DNA of 29,918 nt from Oscillospiraceae bacterium (GCA_015067385.1 SVMP01000004.1:1-29918); one strand, 5' to 3'. Positions 8,183-16,760 are shown, counted from the first letter of the stretch. Numbers and translations: made by a program. The notes: generated from the letters alone by a model not told the origin.

Positions 8183-8758
8183 ATGAAAACGACTAATATA
8201 ATGATCGTTGGCGTTGGCGGACAGGGTACTCTTCTTGCCAGCAGACTCCTCGGCCATATCCTCCCCGGAATGGGATATGATGTTAAAATTTCCGAAGTTC
8301 ACGGTATGTCCCAAAGAGGAGGCAGTGTTGTAACGTTTGTTCGTTACGGCGAAAAAGTTGCTTCTCCCATCATTGAAAAAGGAGAGGCGGATTATATAAT
8401 TGCGTTTGAACAGCTCGAAGCTTCTCGTTGGCTTTCTTATCTGAAAAAAGGCGGAAAGCTTATAACCAGCAGCCAGAAAATAGATCCTATGCCTGTTATA
8501 ACAGGCGCATGCGCATATCCCGACGCTCTTCCCGAAAAGATCAAGGATGCAGGTGTTGACATTATTTGCGCCGATGTCCTTTCTCTTGCCGAAAAAGCAG
8601 GCAGCTCCAAGGCTGTTAACGTTGTTCTTCTCGGTGTGTTTGCTAAAATGATAGGCATTGACCCTGCGCTTTTTAACGATGCTATTGACTGCCTTGTTAA
8701 AGAAAAATTCAGAGAGCTTAACAAAGTTGCTTTTGAGCTTGGTTATTCTGTAAATTAA
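8183..8758 (+). CDS. iorB: Indolepyruvate:ferredoxin oxidoreductase, beta subunit
   Basis: The gamma-domain-like small subunit of IorAB, which binds CoA and completes the 2-oxoacid oxidoreductase. The ATG at 8183 follows AAAGGA at 8168-8173 with 9 bases spacing and gives 191 residues, the usual length; the in-frame ATG at 8144 is rejected. Typical motifs are NIMIVGVGGQGTLLASR, KISEVHGMSQRGGSVVTFVR and, near the end, NVVLLGVFAK. It is separated from iorA by the CotH-like gene but remains in the same transcription unit, with paaK 19 bases downstream. Confidence 0.95.
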   Translation: MKTTNIMIVGVGGQGTLLASRLLGHILPGMGYDVKISEVHGMSQRGGSVVTFVRYGEKVASPIIEKGEADYIIAFEQLEASRWLSYLKKGGKLITSSQKIDPMPVITGACAYPDALPEKIKDAGVDIICADVLSLAEKAGSSKAVNVVLLGVFAKMIGIDPALFNDAIDCLVKEKFRELNKVAFELGYSVN

Positions 8759-8777
8759 TTTTAAGGAAGCGAAAAAA

Positions 8778-10073
8778 ATGTATTTTAATAAAACGATCGA
8801 AACGATGAACCGCGAAGATATGAAAAAACTTCAGGCGGAAAGACTTAAAAAAACAGTTGAACGTGTTTATAACAATGTTCCGCTTTACCGTGAACGTTTT
8901 GATGAGTACGGAATTAAACCCGAACATATAAAAACCGTTGACGACCTTAAAAATCTTCCGTTTACTTATAAAACCGATCTTCGAGACACATATCCGTTCG
9001 GCCTCTTTGCTGCTCCGATGTCTGAAGTTATCCGTATACATGCTTCATCGGGTACCACAGGTAAACAGACTGTCGTAGGCTATACAAAAAACGATATAGA
9101 TATCTGGGCTGAATGTGTCGCTCGTTCTCTCGTTTCTGTTGGCGCTACAAGTAAAGACATTGTTCATGACTCTTACGGTTACGGCCTTTTCACAGGCGGT
9201 CTCGGCATTCATGACGGTGCTACAAAGCTCGGCGCTGCGGTAATTCCCGTATCCTCCGGTAATACTGCTCGTCAGGTCAATATTTTTAGGGATTTCGGTT
9301 CTACTATCCTTTGCTGTACCCCTTCATATGCTATGTATCTTGCCGAAGCTTTAAAAGAAAATAATATTTCTCTCGATGAGATCAAACTTCGTATCGGTAT
9401 TTTCGGTGCTGAACCCTGGACAGAGGAAATGCGCACCGAGATCGAAAACGGTCTTGGTATTAAGGCTTATGATATTTACGGTCTTTCCGAAATTTGCGGT
9501 CCCGGCGTTTCATGTAACTGTTATATGCAGAACGGTCTTCATGTTCAGGAAGACCACTTTATCCCTGAAATTATTGATCCCGATACAGGTGAGGTACTTC
9601 CCGACGGTGAATCCGGTGAACTCGTATTTACCTGCATAACAAAAGAAGCCCTTCCTCTTATCCGTTACAGAACAAGAGATATTTCTTCTCTTACCCGTGA
9701 GCCCTGCGAGTGCGGCAGAACGACCGTACGTATGTCTAAACCCTGCGGCAGAACCGACGATATGCTTATTATCCGCGGTGTTAACGTATTCCCGTCTCAG
9801 GTTGAATCTGTTCTTCTCAATATCGAAGGCGTTTCTCCTCACTATCATATTACCGTTGACCGTGTAAACAATCTCGACACTATGGATGTTGAAGTTGAAA
9901 TGTCTTCCTCTTTGTTCTCCGACTCCGTAAAACAGATCCAGGAGAAAGAAAAGATGATAAAACAGGCTCTTCTCAGCACTCTCAATATTGCTGTCGGCGT
10001 AAAACTTGTCGGACCCAAGACCATCAGCCGTTCCGAAGGCAAAGCAAAGAGAGTTACAGACAACAGAAAATAG
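8778..10073 (+). CDS. paaK: Phenylacetate-CoA ligase family protein (arylacetate-CoA ligase)
   Basis: An AMP-forming acyl-adenylating enzyme of 431 residues, the size of PaaK. It joins an arylacetate to CoA using ATP. The ATP-binding P-loop is SSGTTGKQ at residues 90-97. Other family motifs are YGLSEICGPGVS (residue about 240), YRTRDI and GRTDDMLIIRGVNVFPSQVE in the hinge and C-terminal domain. Start is supported by AAGGAAG at about 8763-8769. Family members next to iorAB are commonly named phenylacetate-CoA ligase; the actual substrate could be phenylacetate, 4-hydroxyphenylacetate or indoleacetate, which the sequence alone cannot decide. Confidence 0.92.
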   Translation: MYFNKTIETMNREDMKKLQAERLKKTVERVYNNVPLYRERFDEYGIKPEHIKTVDDLKNLPFTYKTDLRDTYPFGLFAAPMSEVIRIHASSGTTGKQTVVGYTKNDIDIWAECVARSLVSVGATSKDIVHDSYGYGLFTGGLGIHDGATKLGAAVIPVSSGNTARQVNIFRDFGSTILCCTPSYAMYLAEALKENNISLDEIKLRIGIFGAEPWTEEMRTEIENGLGIKAYDIYGLSEICGPGVSCNCYMQNGLHVQEDHFIPEIIDPDTGEVLPDGESGELVFTCITKEALPLIRYRTRDISSLTREPCECGRTTVRMSKPCGRTDDMLIIRGVNVFPSQVESVLLNIEGVSPHYHITVDRVNNLDTMDVEVEMSSSLFSDSVKQIQEKEKMIKQALLSTLNIAVGVKLVGPKTISRSEGKAKRVTDNRK

Positions 10074-10094
10074 TTTACAGAAAGGAACTTTATT

Positions 10095-10523
10095 ATGGAA
10101 CTTTATCAAGTCTCTGTTTTTGTTGAAAACAAATCAGGCAGACTCGCAGATATTACTGAAGTTCTTTCTAAGAACAGCATTAATATCCGTGCGTTAAGTA
10201 TTGCCGATACGACCGATTTCGGTATTCTTCGTCTTATTGTCGAAGATCCCGGAAAAACCGAAAAAATACTTGCAGACAATGGCTTTACCGTTACTCGTAC
10301 AAAGGTTATCGGTGTTCGTGTTCCCGATACGCCGGGTGGGCTTTCTGTTGTCCTTCGTCTTCTCAGTGACAACGGCATCAGCCTTGAGTATATGTATGCC
10401 TTTATAGGAAGAAGCGATGAACGTGCAAGCGTTATCCTTCGTGTTGATAACGATGAGAAAGCCGAACAGGTTCTTTCTTCAAACGGAATTGAACTTATAA
10501 GTGGAGACGCTTTTAATGAGTAA
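10095..10523 (+). CDS. Tandem ACT-domain protein
   Basis: A 142-residue protein made of two ACT repeats (about 1-67 and 68-142), with no catalytic domain. The repeats show the usual ACT start (VFVENKSGRLADITEVL and PDTPGGLSVVLRLLSDNG), in which a Gly between strand 1 and helix 1 helps bind an amino acid at the dimer interface. Stand-alone ACT proteins are frequently found beside paaK/ior genes in anaerobes. The likely role is sensing an aromatic amino acid and modulating a partner enzyme; this is inference. The ribosome binding site AAAGGAA precedes the ATG, and the last 8 bases overlap the next gene. Confidence 0.9.
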   Translation: MELYQVSVFVENKSGRLADITEVLSKNSINIRALSIADTTDFGILRLIVEDPGKTEKILADNGFTVTRTKVIGVRVPDTPGGLSVVLRLLSDNGISLEYMYAFIGRSDERASVILRVDNDEKAEQVLSSNGIELISGDAFNE

Positions 10524-11517
10524 AAGATTATCTCCCGCAATTCCCAAAAAAAAGACGGAAGAGACAAAGCCTCTTGATTCGAAAAAGATCAAAATGGGAA
10601 TTCTTGTCGGCGTAATTTCTCTTATCGTTCTTCTTGCCCTGATATGGGCTGTTGTCGGCGCTGTCAGTGCATCATCGTTGCTTAACCCGCCCAGACGTGA
10701 GCTTGTTTATTTTGACGGACCTAACGAGCTTGACATGGTCTATGATTTCTTTCAGATAAAAGATTTCAGAGACGACGACTATATAGTCGGTTGGTATATT
10801 CCGTGTCAGGATGAGTACGGTGAATATGTAGACAGCGACAAAACCGTTATCATGTCTCATAATTACCAAAGTAACAGAGAAATGACCGAAATAGACGGCT
10901 TGTATCTTATCAGAGATCTCGTTTATGCAGGATATAACGTCATAACATTTGACTATACCGGATCCGGAAACTCCGAGGGTAAAAATTACACTTTCGGGGC
11001 GCAGGAACACGATGAACTTTCCCTTGTTGTCGATTATGCCGTAAATGAACTCGGTCAGAATAAGATCGCTCTTATGGGTTTTGCATTCGGCTCCGCTCCT
11101 GCTATTACCGTTGGCTGTGAGGACGATCGAATCGATGTTGTAATTGCCGACAGTCCTTATCTTGATCTCGGTACTTACCTCGATAATAATATTTCTGTTT
11201 GGACGCAGCTTCCCGATTTCCTGTTTTCATCCTATGTTAAAGCACTTCTTCCCGTTTTTGCCGGAACAGACCTTGAGTTATCTCCTGCGTTATCCGTTTC
11301 AAAAACAAGCGGAAAAAGTTTTCTGTTCCTTCACGGAGAAAAAGATAATCTTTTCCCCTGTGAAAACAGCCGAACGCTTGCAAGCCTGGCTATTGAATCA
11401 GGAAATACGGCTGAATTTAAGATATTTACAGACATTGCACATTCCTTGGGCTATATTTACGCCAAGGAAGAATATGTTCAAACCGTTCTTACATTCCTTT
11501 CGGAAAATTTGAAATAG
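10516..11517 (+). CDS. Membrane-anchored alpha/beta hydrolase homologue with Ala at the nucleophile position
   Basis: A 333-residue protein with a basic N-terminus, one transmembrane segment (about residues 28-52) and an outward-facing alpha/beta hydrolase domain. The ATG at 10516 follows GTGGAG (10501-10506) and overlaps the ACT gene by 8 bases (ATGAGTAA). The fold is recognisable: strand VIMSH, FDYTGSGNSEG, the nucleophile elbow at 188-192, SPYLDL, LFLHGEKD (Asp277) and AHSLGY (His309). The elbow reads G-F-A-F-G, so the usual Ser is Ala190 (codon GCA at 11083-11085). Asp and His are kept. Either the protein is a non-hydrolytic pseudoenzyme or it uses another residue. It is the last gene of the iorA operon. 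Confidence 0.85.
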   Translation: MSKRLSPAIPKKKTEETKPLDSKKIKMGILVGVISLIVLLALIWAVVGAVSASSLLNPPRRELVYFDGPNELDMVYDFFQIKDFRDDDYIVGWYIPCQDEYGEYVDSDKTVIMSHNYQSNREMTEIDGLYLIRDLVYAGYNVITFDYTGSGNSEGKNYTFGAQEHDELSLVVDYAVNELGQNKIALMGFAFGSAPAITVGCEDDRIDVVIADSPYLDLGTYLDNNISVWTQLPDFLFSSYVKALLPVFAGTDLELSPALSVSKTSGKSFLFLHGEKDNLFPCENSRTLASLAIESGNTAEFKIFTDIAHSLGYIYAKEEYVQTVLTFLSENLK

Positions 11518-11524
11518 TCGAAAA

Positions 11525-11552
11525 AAGGACCGTCTTTATTTTGACGGTCCTT
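11525..11552. terminator. Bidirectional intrinsic terminator between convergent operons
   Basis: A perfect 10-base stem pairs AAGGACCGTC (11525-11534) with GACGGTCCTT (11543-11552) around an 8-base loop. Read on -, the stem is followed by a run of six T, a strong terminator for the FAD oxidoreductase operon. On + the tail is weaker, but the stem lies 8 bases after the last gene of the iorA operon and probably serves both. Confidence 0.9.
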
Positions 11553-11558
11553 AATAGA

Positions 11559-12587
11559 TTATTTGAGCTTTAAACTTGTAAATCCCGTTTTCATCACGGC
11601 TTTTCTTAACAGAGGCATATACATGAACGGACATTTTACGGATTTTAATAATATACTGAAACGAAGCTTGAATGTACTTTTTCTGTAGCTTTTTATTATA
11701 TTCTTTTTTCTCATGGCAATCGCAAGTGCTTCCGCAGAGTACATTGCCTTGCTTATACCTTCAAAAGAGCTTGGACTTATAAACCCGGCAGCCTCTCCTA
11801 TAAGAAAAACATTGTCTTTTCCCAGACATATCTGAGCAGGGCTTTCGGGACGTAATACCATACATGCTTCCGTTTCCTTTTCTTTGCCTAAACATATACC
11901 GAGAGCCGAAAGCTTTTTCTTCATCTTCTCAAAGCTTTCCCTGCAATTCTTTTTCTCAAATGCTCCGCCGAAAAGCAGTTCATTGTTTTTTTTGATCATC
12001 CACGCACAACATTCGGTGCTTTCTTTGTCGAAAATACATGCGTAATACGGCGCATTTTCAACGAGGTCGAAGCTTTGCTGTATTGAAACATAGCTTCTTA
12101 TTTTTTTGTTCGGGAAAAATGTCCTTCTGACAAGCGAATTTGCTCCGTCAGCTCCAACGATATATTTTGAAAAAACTGTTTTTTCTTCATTGTTTTCTTT
12201 GTAATGTACAACGAAGCCGCCATCTGCTCTTTCGATCTTTGTTGCGTGGCCTTCTGTTTTTACGACATTGTTTGGAACATTATCCCTTAACCATTCGTCA
12301 AATATTTTGCGGTCGATATTTATGTACGAACGTTGATATCGGCAAAACAGATCTTGGGAAAGGTCTATCGTGTCAACCGCAAATGTCTGCGGTGAAACAA
12401 GAAGCTCTTTGGGTATTGCAATATTTCTTTCCGCAAAATATTTTTGCGCATCTTCAGAAAGAAGACCGCCGCATGTTTTTTTTGAGTTTTCATATATCAT
12501 TGCGACCGAACTGTCTTTTGATGCTTCTTTTGCAAATATCGCACCCGCAGGACCGCCGCCTATAACTGTAATGTCAACTTTTAACAT
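11559..12587 (-). CDS. FAD-dependent oxidoreductase of the geranylgeranyl reductase-like family
   Basis: A 342-residue flavoprotein. The N-terminal dinucleotide-binding motif is VIGGGPAGA (Gly10, 12, 15). The second FAD motif is VGADGANSLVR (about 145-155), and the third is FLIGEAAGFISPSSFEGI (about 270-290). This order fits the group-A flavoproteins related to geranylgeranyl reductases and FixC. In this family the GEAAGF-P-SFEGI segment binds the FAD ribityl and phosphate. No membrane segment is seen. The substrate is unknown; lipid or isoprenoid reduction would be a family-based guess. The ATG overlaps the end of the upstream GH172 gene by 7 bases, and no separate promoter is visible, so the two are co-translated. 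The terminator at 11525-11552 follows. Confidence 0.85.
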   Translation of the reverse strand: MLKVDITVIGGGPAGAIFAKEASKDSSVAMIYENSKKTCGGLLSEDAQKYFAERNIAIPKELLVSPQTFAVDTIDLSQDLFCRYQRSYINIDRKIFDEWLRDNVPNNVVKTEGHATKIERADGGFVVHYKENNEEKTVFSKYIVGADGANSLVRRTFFPNKKIRSYVSIQQSFDLVENAPYYACIFDKESTECCAWMIKKNNELLFGGAFEKKNCRESFEKMKKKLSALGICLGKEKETEACMVLRPESPAQICLGKDNVFLIGEAAGFISPSSFEGISKAMYSAEALAIAMRKKNIIKSYRKSTFKLRFSILLKSVKCPFMYMPLLRKAVMKTGFTSLKLK

Positions 12588-13651
12588 ATCTCAAGTTCAT
12601 CTCTTGTCGGAAATTCAGGGAATTTTGCAGCAGGCAGCGTCTGATACCAGAATGCAACAGACGCAATATCGTCTTGAAGCGGAAGATATCTGCCGCCGCT
12701 TCTCCAACCGAGAGCCTGTATTGTAACTTTCAGATCATTCTCAAATCTGATCGGATCTGTTATATGCCAACGGTACATTGAAAATCTCTGCTGTGAATTA
12801 TACAATCCGTCAGGTGCGTAAGCCATCATTCCGCAGTAGGGCGTTGTGTATGACTGATACTTTCCGCCTATATCAAAATTGTAGGAGCCTCCGAAATAGT
12901 CTTCTGTTCCGGTGCCGCAAATAGTCGGGAACTCTTTATCTCCATCCATGAAGAATTTTATTTCGCCTTCGCCCCACCAGCCGCAGCTGTTAACACCCCA
13001 TGCCATATACGTGCCGACATAATGACCTTTGCCTTTAATTCCATCAACAATGGTATAATCTTCTTTGTAGGGCAGGGGATTCGTTCTTCTGAACTGAGCA
13101 TGAAAATATGCACAGTCATCGGGAACTTCCGTTAAGGTGTATGTTATCTGATAATATAAATACGCGTCATCAAATCCGACATTTTCCATTGTTATTCTGC
13201 ATTTTTTTCTGAAAGGCATTTCCCAATAACAATTCATACCTGTCTTCGGTGTTCTGCATACCGCAAGTGACGAAACATTTGCGTTTGGATGAGTGTATGC
13301 ATCAGCAAAAAAGTCTGCCATGGGACATTCAACAGAGGGATTTTCATTGTCGTCCCAATAAATGCGCATGATAATAAATCTGCAATATGTAGGACCCGCC
13401 ATCCACATATGCTGGATGGCACCTGAACCGTCAATTTCAGCAATTGTGTATGTTTTATTCGGCTCCATTCTTATTGATGGAGAGATTTTCCAACCTTGAC
13501 CGAGATCTCTTGCCGCACCTGCACCTGTTCCTTCTGTGGCCATGCCGCCCTTCCCTTTTTCACCCGTAAAATTTTCTGCACTGATAGATCTTGTCACCGC
13601 AGAAGAAAGACGGGATAAATTCCCCATATTCATTCCCAATCCGTTAAACAT
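12581..13651 (-). CDS. Glycoside hydrolase family 172 (DUF2961) protein
   Basis: A 356-residue protein of the DUF2961 family, now GH172, whose characterised members act on furanosides such as difructose anhydride and D-arabinofuranosides. The N-terminus has no signal peptide and begins MFNGLGMNMGNLSRL, the usual start of the family. Family landmarks are GKGGMATEGTGAGAARDLGQ, IQHMWMAG, the segment GWWGEGEIKFFMDGD and GTGTEDYFGGSYNF; the Glu residues in the last two are the probable catalytic pair by analogy. Further C-terminal motifs are YRWHITDPIRFE and LGWRSGG. It is led by a strong promoter (13682-13710) and overlaps the FAD oxidoreductase downstream. The exact sugar cannot be read from the sequence; cytoplasmic action on imported oligosaccharides is inferred. 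Confidence 0.92.
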   Translation of the reverse strand: MFNGLGMNMGNLSRLSSAVTRSISAENFTGEKGKGGMATEGTGAGAARDLGQGWKISPSIRMEPNKTYTIAEIDGSGAIQHMWMAGPTYCRFIIMRIYWDDNENPSVECPMADFFADAYTHPNANVSSLAVCRTPKTGMNCYWEMPFRKKCRITMENVGFDDAYLYYQITYTLTEVPDDCAYFHAQFRRTNPLPYKEDYTIVDGIKGKGHYVGTYMAWGVNSCGWWGEGEIKFFMDGDKEFPTICGTGTEDYFGGSYNFDIGGKYQSYTTPYCGMMAYAPDGLYNSQQRFSMYRWHITDPIRFENDLKVTIQALGWRSGGRYLPLQDDIASVAFWYQTLPAAKFPEFPTRDELEIC

Positions 13652-13681
13652 ACAATCTGCCTTACCTTTCCGTTTTTTTGG

Positions 13682-13710
13682 ATTATATCATATTTTTATT
13701 TTTTTGTCAA
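13682..13710 (-). promoter_or_regulatory. Sigma-A promoter of the GH172-FAD oxidoreductase operon
   Basis: On the - strand the region reads -35 TTGACA (13705-13710), a 17-base A/T spacer that ends in ATGA, and -10 TATAAT (13682-13687). Both hexamers are perfect consensus and the TG one base before the -10 makes it an extended -10. It lies 30 bases before the GH172 ATG, and its -35 end lies 14 bases before the MBOAT start on +. Confidence 0.9.
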
Positions 13711-13724
13711 TCGGAGTTTTACAC

Positions 13725-15137
13725 ATGCTGTTTTCAAGCCTCACTTTTCTATATATATTTTTACCTATACTTTGTATTCTCTATTTTATCATTAAAAATC
13801 CAATATGGCGCAGAGCTGTTCTTACTGTCTTTTCGCTTATCTTTTACTCGTGGGGCGAGCCGATCTTTGTTCTCTTAATGATCGGATCTGTTTCTGTAAA
13901 TTATCTTGCGGGAAGATTTATCGGGAAAACCGATGATAATGTTAAGAAAAAAGCGTATATGATAATTTCGGTTGCGTTAAATCTTGCTATTCTCGGTATA
14001 TTCAAATATATTCCGATGATAGTTCAAACGCTTAATTTAATACCGTTCGTATCTCTTTCCGTTCCGAATGTGCCTCTGCCTTTGGGTATAAGCTTTTATA
14101 CTTTTCAGGCAATGTCGTATATGATCGATGTTTACAGAGGGGATACCCCGTATCAGAAATCGTTCCTGTCTTTGTTGCTTTACGTTTCGTTCTTTCCTCA
14201 GCTTATCGCCGGTCCGATAGTCCGTTATAAAGATATAGCAGAACAGATCCCCGACAGAACTGCCGATATCGACAGTATTTTTGACGGAATTTACCGTTTT
14301 TCTGTCGGACTTTCAAAAAAAATAATCCTTGCAAATCCTTGCGGAGAAGCCTCCGAAGCCCTTCTCGGTATGACCGTTTCGGAATCTGTCATCGGGAAAT
14401 GGGTCGGTATTTTGTTCTTTGCTCTTCAGATATATTTTGACTTTTCCGGCTATTCCGATATGGCGATAGGCCTCGGTTTGATATTCGGTTTTCGCTTTAA
14501 AGAGAATTTCGATTATCCGTATATGTCCAAAAGCGCTACTGAATTCTGGAGACGTTGGCATATTTCCCTCGGAGCATTCTTCCGCGATTATATATATATC
14601 CCTCTCGGCGGAAACAGGAAACGCTGGTTTTTCAACGTCTTTGCTGTCTGGTTCTTAACGGGACTATGGCATGGGGCATCATGGAATTTTGTTCTTTGGG
14701 GCGTTTATTACGCATGTCTTCTTGTCTTTGAAAAGAAGGTACTGTTTAAACTCTGGGCTAAGATCCCGAAGATCCCCGCTGTTGTTTTTCAGTATATCTA
14801 TACTGCGTTTATTACGCTTATCGGCTGGACGATATTCTATTTTACGGATTTCAGCGTTCTTCTTTCAAGCCTTTTTACTATGTTCGGGCTGTCGGATGTT
14901 GCTCTCAACGACCTGTTTGTTGATTCGGTAATTAAAGATAATATTGTTTTGCTTATATTGGCGTTGCTTTTTGCTTTCCCTCTTCCGAAGCTTATTTTCT
15001 CCAAACTCGGCAAGGTTTTCAATAACGAAGGCGTTGCGGTTGCGGCAAAAACGGTTTTTGTTTTCGCCTCCTTGTTTGTTTCGACCGCAATGCTTGCAGG
15101 TAATTCATATAATCCGTTTTTGTATTTCAGATTTTAG
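13725..15137 (+). CDS. MBOAT family O-acyltransferase (AlgI/DltB-like)
   Basis: A 470-residue polytopic membrane protein of the membrane-bound O-acyltransferase family. The start at 13725 follows CGGAG (13712-13716); upstream in-frame ATGs would run into the divergent GH172 gene and its promoter. It begins MLFSSLTFLYIFLPI and has about 10-12 hydrophobic segments. Family motifs are LPLGISFYTFQAMSYMID, DFSGYSDMAIG, FWRRWHISL (His279) and LTGLWHGASWNFVLWG (His316, the conserved catalytic His). In bacteria such proteins move acyl groups across the membrane for O-acetylation of polysaccharides or D-alanylation. The following gene encodes a DHHW protein, the usual extracytoplasmic partner, so extracellular polymer acetylation is the best guess. 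Confidence 0.94.
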   Translation: MLFSSLTFLYIFLPILCILYFIIKNPIWRRAVLTVFSLIFYSWGEPIFVLLMIGSVSVNYLAGRFIGKTDDNVKKKAYMIISVALNLAILGIFKYIPMIVQTLNLIPFVSLSVPNVPLPLGISFYTFQAMSYMIDVYRGDTPYQKSFLSLLLYVSFFPQLIAGPIVRYKDIAEQIPDRTADIDSIFDGIYRFSVGLSKKIILANPCGEASEALLGMTVSESVIGKWVGILFFALQIYFDFSGYSDMAIGLGLIFGFRFKENFDYPYMSKSATEFWRRWHISLGAFFRDYIYIPLGGNRKRWFFNVFAVWFLTGLWHGASWNFVLWGVYYACLLVFEKKVLFKLWAKIPKIPAVVFQYIYTAFITLIGWTIFYFTDFSVLLSSLFTMFGLSDVALNDLFVDSVIKDNIVLLILALLFAFPLPKLIFSKLGKVFNNEGVAVAAKTVFVFASLFVSTAMLAGNSYNPFLYFRF

Positions 15138-15155
15138 AAAAAGGAGGTCTTATCA

Positions 15156-16760
15156 TTGAAAAGAATAAAGATAGCTTGTATTTGCGTCGTTTGTGCGGCA
15201 GTGCTTACAGTTTCTGCGTTAAATTTGTTTTATCCGGAACGTCCGACTGTTTCGGAGCGTGAAAACAGAACGCTTGCTTCGTTTCCGAATTTTTCACTTT
15301 CTTCGCTCTTTGACGGTTCCTTTTTCGCCGGTTTCGATACTTTCGTTTCAGATAACTTTATAGGCAGAGAATTTCTTGTCGATATGGCGCAAAAGTTAAC
15401 TTCATATCACAGCCTTTCGGCTTTTTTGCCCGGTCATGAGGATGAAGTCGTATTTCTTCCGTCAAAAACAGATAAGGTCACGGATGATAACACTTCCGAC
15501 GATGATGATTCTTTAATTTCAGATGAATTGCCTGAAAAGGGTGGATCTTCTGAATTGATCGGGGAGGAAATATCCGAAAATGATGTTGAACCCGATCTTG
15601 CAGACCCCAAGCCTCCTGTTGATCTTGCTGATAAAGAGATCGTCCGTCCGCAAGATAATGAAATCGATAAACAGCCTATAAACTCTTCCTCCGAACCGAA
15701 TGAGGAGAGTTCTGAAGTAATTACGGAAGAAAATATATCGGAAGAACCCAATGAAGAAAAAACGGAAGAGCCCGAACCACCCGTGATCCCCGAAGTACCC
15801 GATGTTCCTTCCGATATTCAGACATCAGAACCTACACCCGATAATGTTCCAAAGGTTGAACAAAACAATGACAGCGATACTGCCGAATTTTTATCCGACG
15901 GCTATATAATTTACAGAAATGCCGTTTACTCGATTCCTTATCTTGTTAAGTCCGTAGCTGAAAAATACGGAGATACTATTGATAAATATTCCGAACTTTT
16001 CCCCGAATCGAGAGTTTCGATACTTGTAGCACCTCTTTCTTCGGGAATGATCGAAAATAAGGAGATCAGGAAAAAGATAACGGATCAAAAGAAAATAATC
16101 GATTCGATAAATTCTTATTGCGGAGATAATATTAACAAGATAAATGTTTACGATGCGTTGTACGAACATCGAAACGAGCATATCTATTTCAGCTCCGATC
16201 ACCATTGGACTGCGCTCGGAGCATATTATGCGTATGCTGAGTTTGCAAGATCCGTGGGGCTTGAACCTACTCCGATCGAAAAAATGGAGAAGGTATTGTT
16301 GAATTCCTCATGGAAGGGAACCGCATACTCCATGACAGGAGACGAACGTACAAAGGAATTTTCCGACGAACTTTATGCATATCTCCCGACAAAAGAAAAT
16401 ACCATGACCGTTTATCCCAAAAACGGAGAAGTGTCAAAGAAAAACGGATGTATCAGAACATCTTATAAAAGCTATACCGCATTTATAGATGGGGATAATC
16501 CGTATACGATAATCTCTGTTCCGGAAAATCCGTCCGATATGACCGTACTTGTTTTGAAGGATTCTTACGGCTGTGCTTTTGTACCGTATCTTTGTGAACA
16601 TTACGGAACGATAATCGTTGCAGATCCCCGTCATGTTTATTTTGATCTGTATGAGCTGCTGAAAGATTATCCGTTGAAAGATATTATTTTTATGACGAAT
16701 ATCTTTAATCCCAATGTATCGTCATGGGTGAAAAACGTGAACAGGATAATCGGTAATTAG
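15156..16760 (+). CDS. DHHW (AlgX/SGNH-like) protein with an acidic low-complexity insert
   Basis: A 534-residue protein starting at TTG 15156, after the strong ribosome binding site AAGGAGGT (15141-15148). An N-terminal membrane anchor (about 5-24) is followed by NLFYPERPTVSERENRTLA, typical of the DHHW family. The signature is DHHW at residues 348-351, with ALGAYYAYAEFA after it and DSYGCAFVPYL near 470, the arrangement of SGNH-type acetyltransferase partners of MBOAT proteins. Residues about 103-245 are a Glu/Asp/Pro/Ser-rich disordered stretch that interrupts the domain between a FLPSK strand and LSDGYIIYRN. It is predicted to act outside the cell with the MBOAT protein. Its stop overlaps the convergent YihY gene. 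Confidence 0.9.
   Translation: MKRIKIACICVVCAAVLTVSALNLFYPERPTVSERENRTLASFPNFSLSSLFDGSFFAGFDTFVSDNFIGREFLVDMAQKLTSYHSLSAFLPGHEDEVVFLPSKTDKVTDDNTSDDDDSLISDELPEKGGSSELIGEEISENDVEPDLADPKPPVDLADKEIVRPQDNEIDKQPINSSSEPNEESSEVITEENISEEPNEEKTEEPEPPVIPEVPDVPSDIQTSEPTPDNVPKVEQNNDSDTAEFLSDGYIIYRNAVYSIPYLVKSVAEKYGDTIDKYSELFPESRVSILVAPLSSGMIENKEIRKKITDQKKIIDSINSYCGDNINKINVYDALYEHRNEHIYFSSDHHWTALGAYYAYAEFARSVGLEPTPIEKMEKVLLNSSWKGTAYSMTGDERTKEFSDELYAYLPTKENTMTVYPKNGEVSKKNGCIRTSYKSYTAFIDGDNPYTIISVPENPSDMTVLVLKDSYGCAFVPYLCEHYGTIIVADPRHVYFDLYELLKDYPLKDIIFMTNIFNPNVSSWVKNVNRIIGN

Noticed and set aside
13536..13724. An N-terminal extension of the MBOAT frame by 63 residues
   Set aside because: It would run through the divergent promoter and into the GH172 gene. 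The ATG at 13725 has a good ribosome binding site and starts in the first membrane segment.
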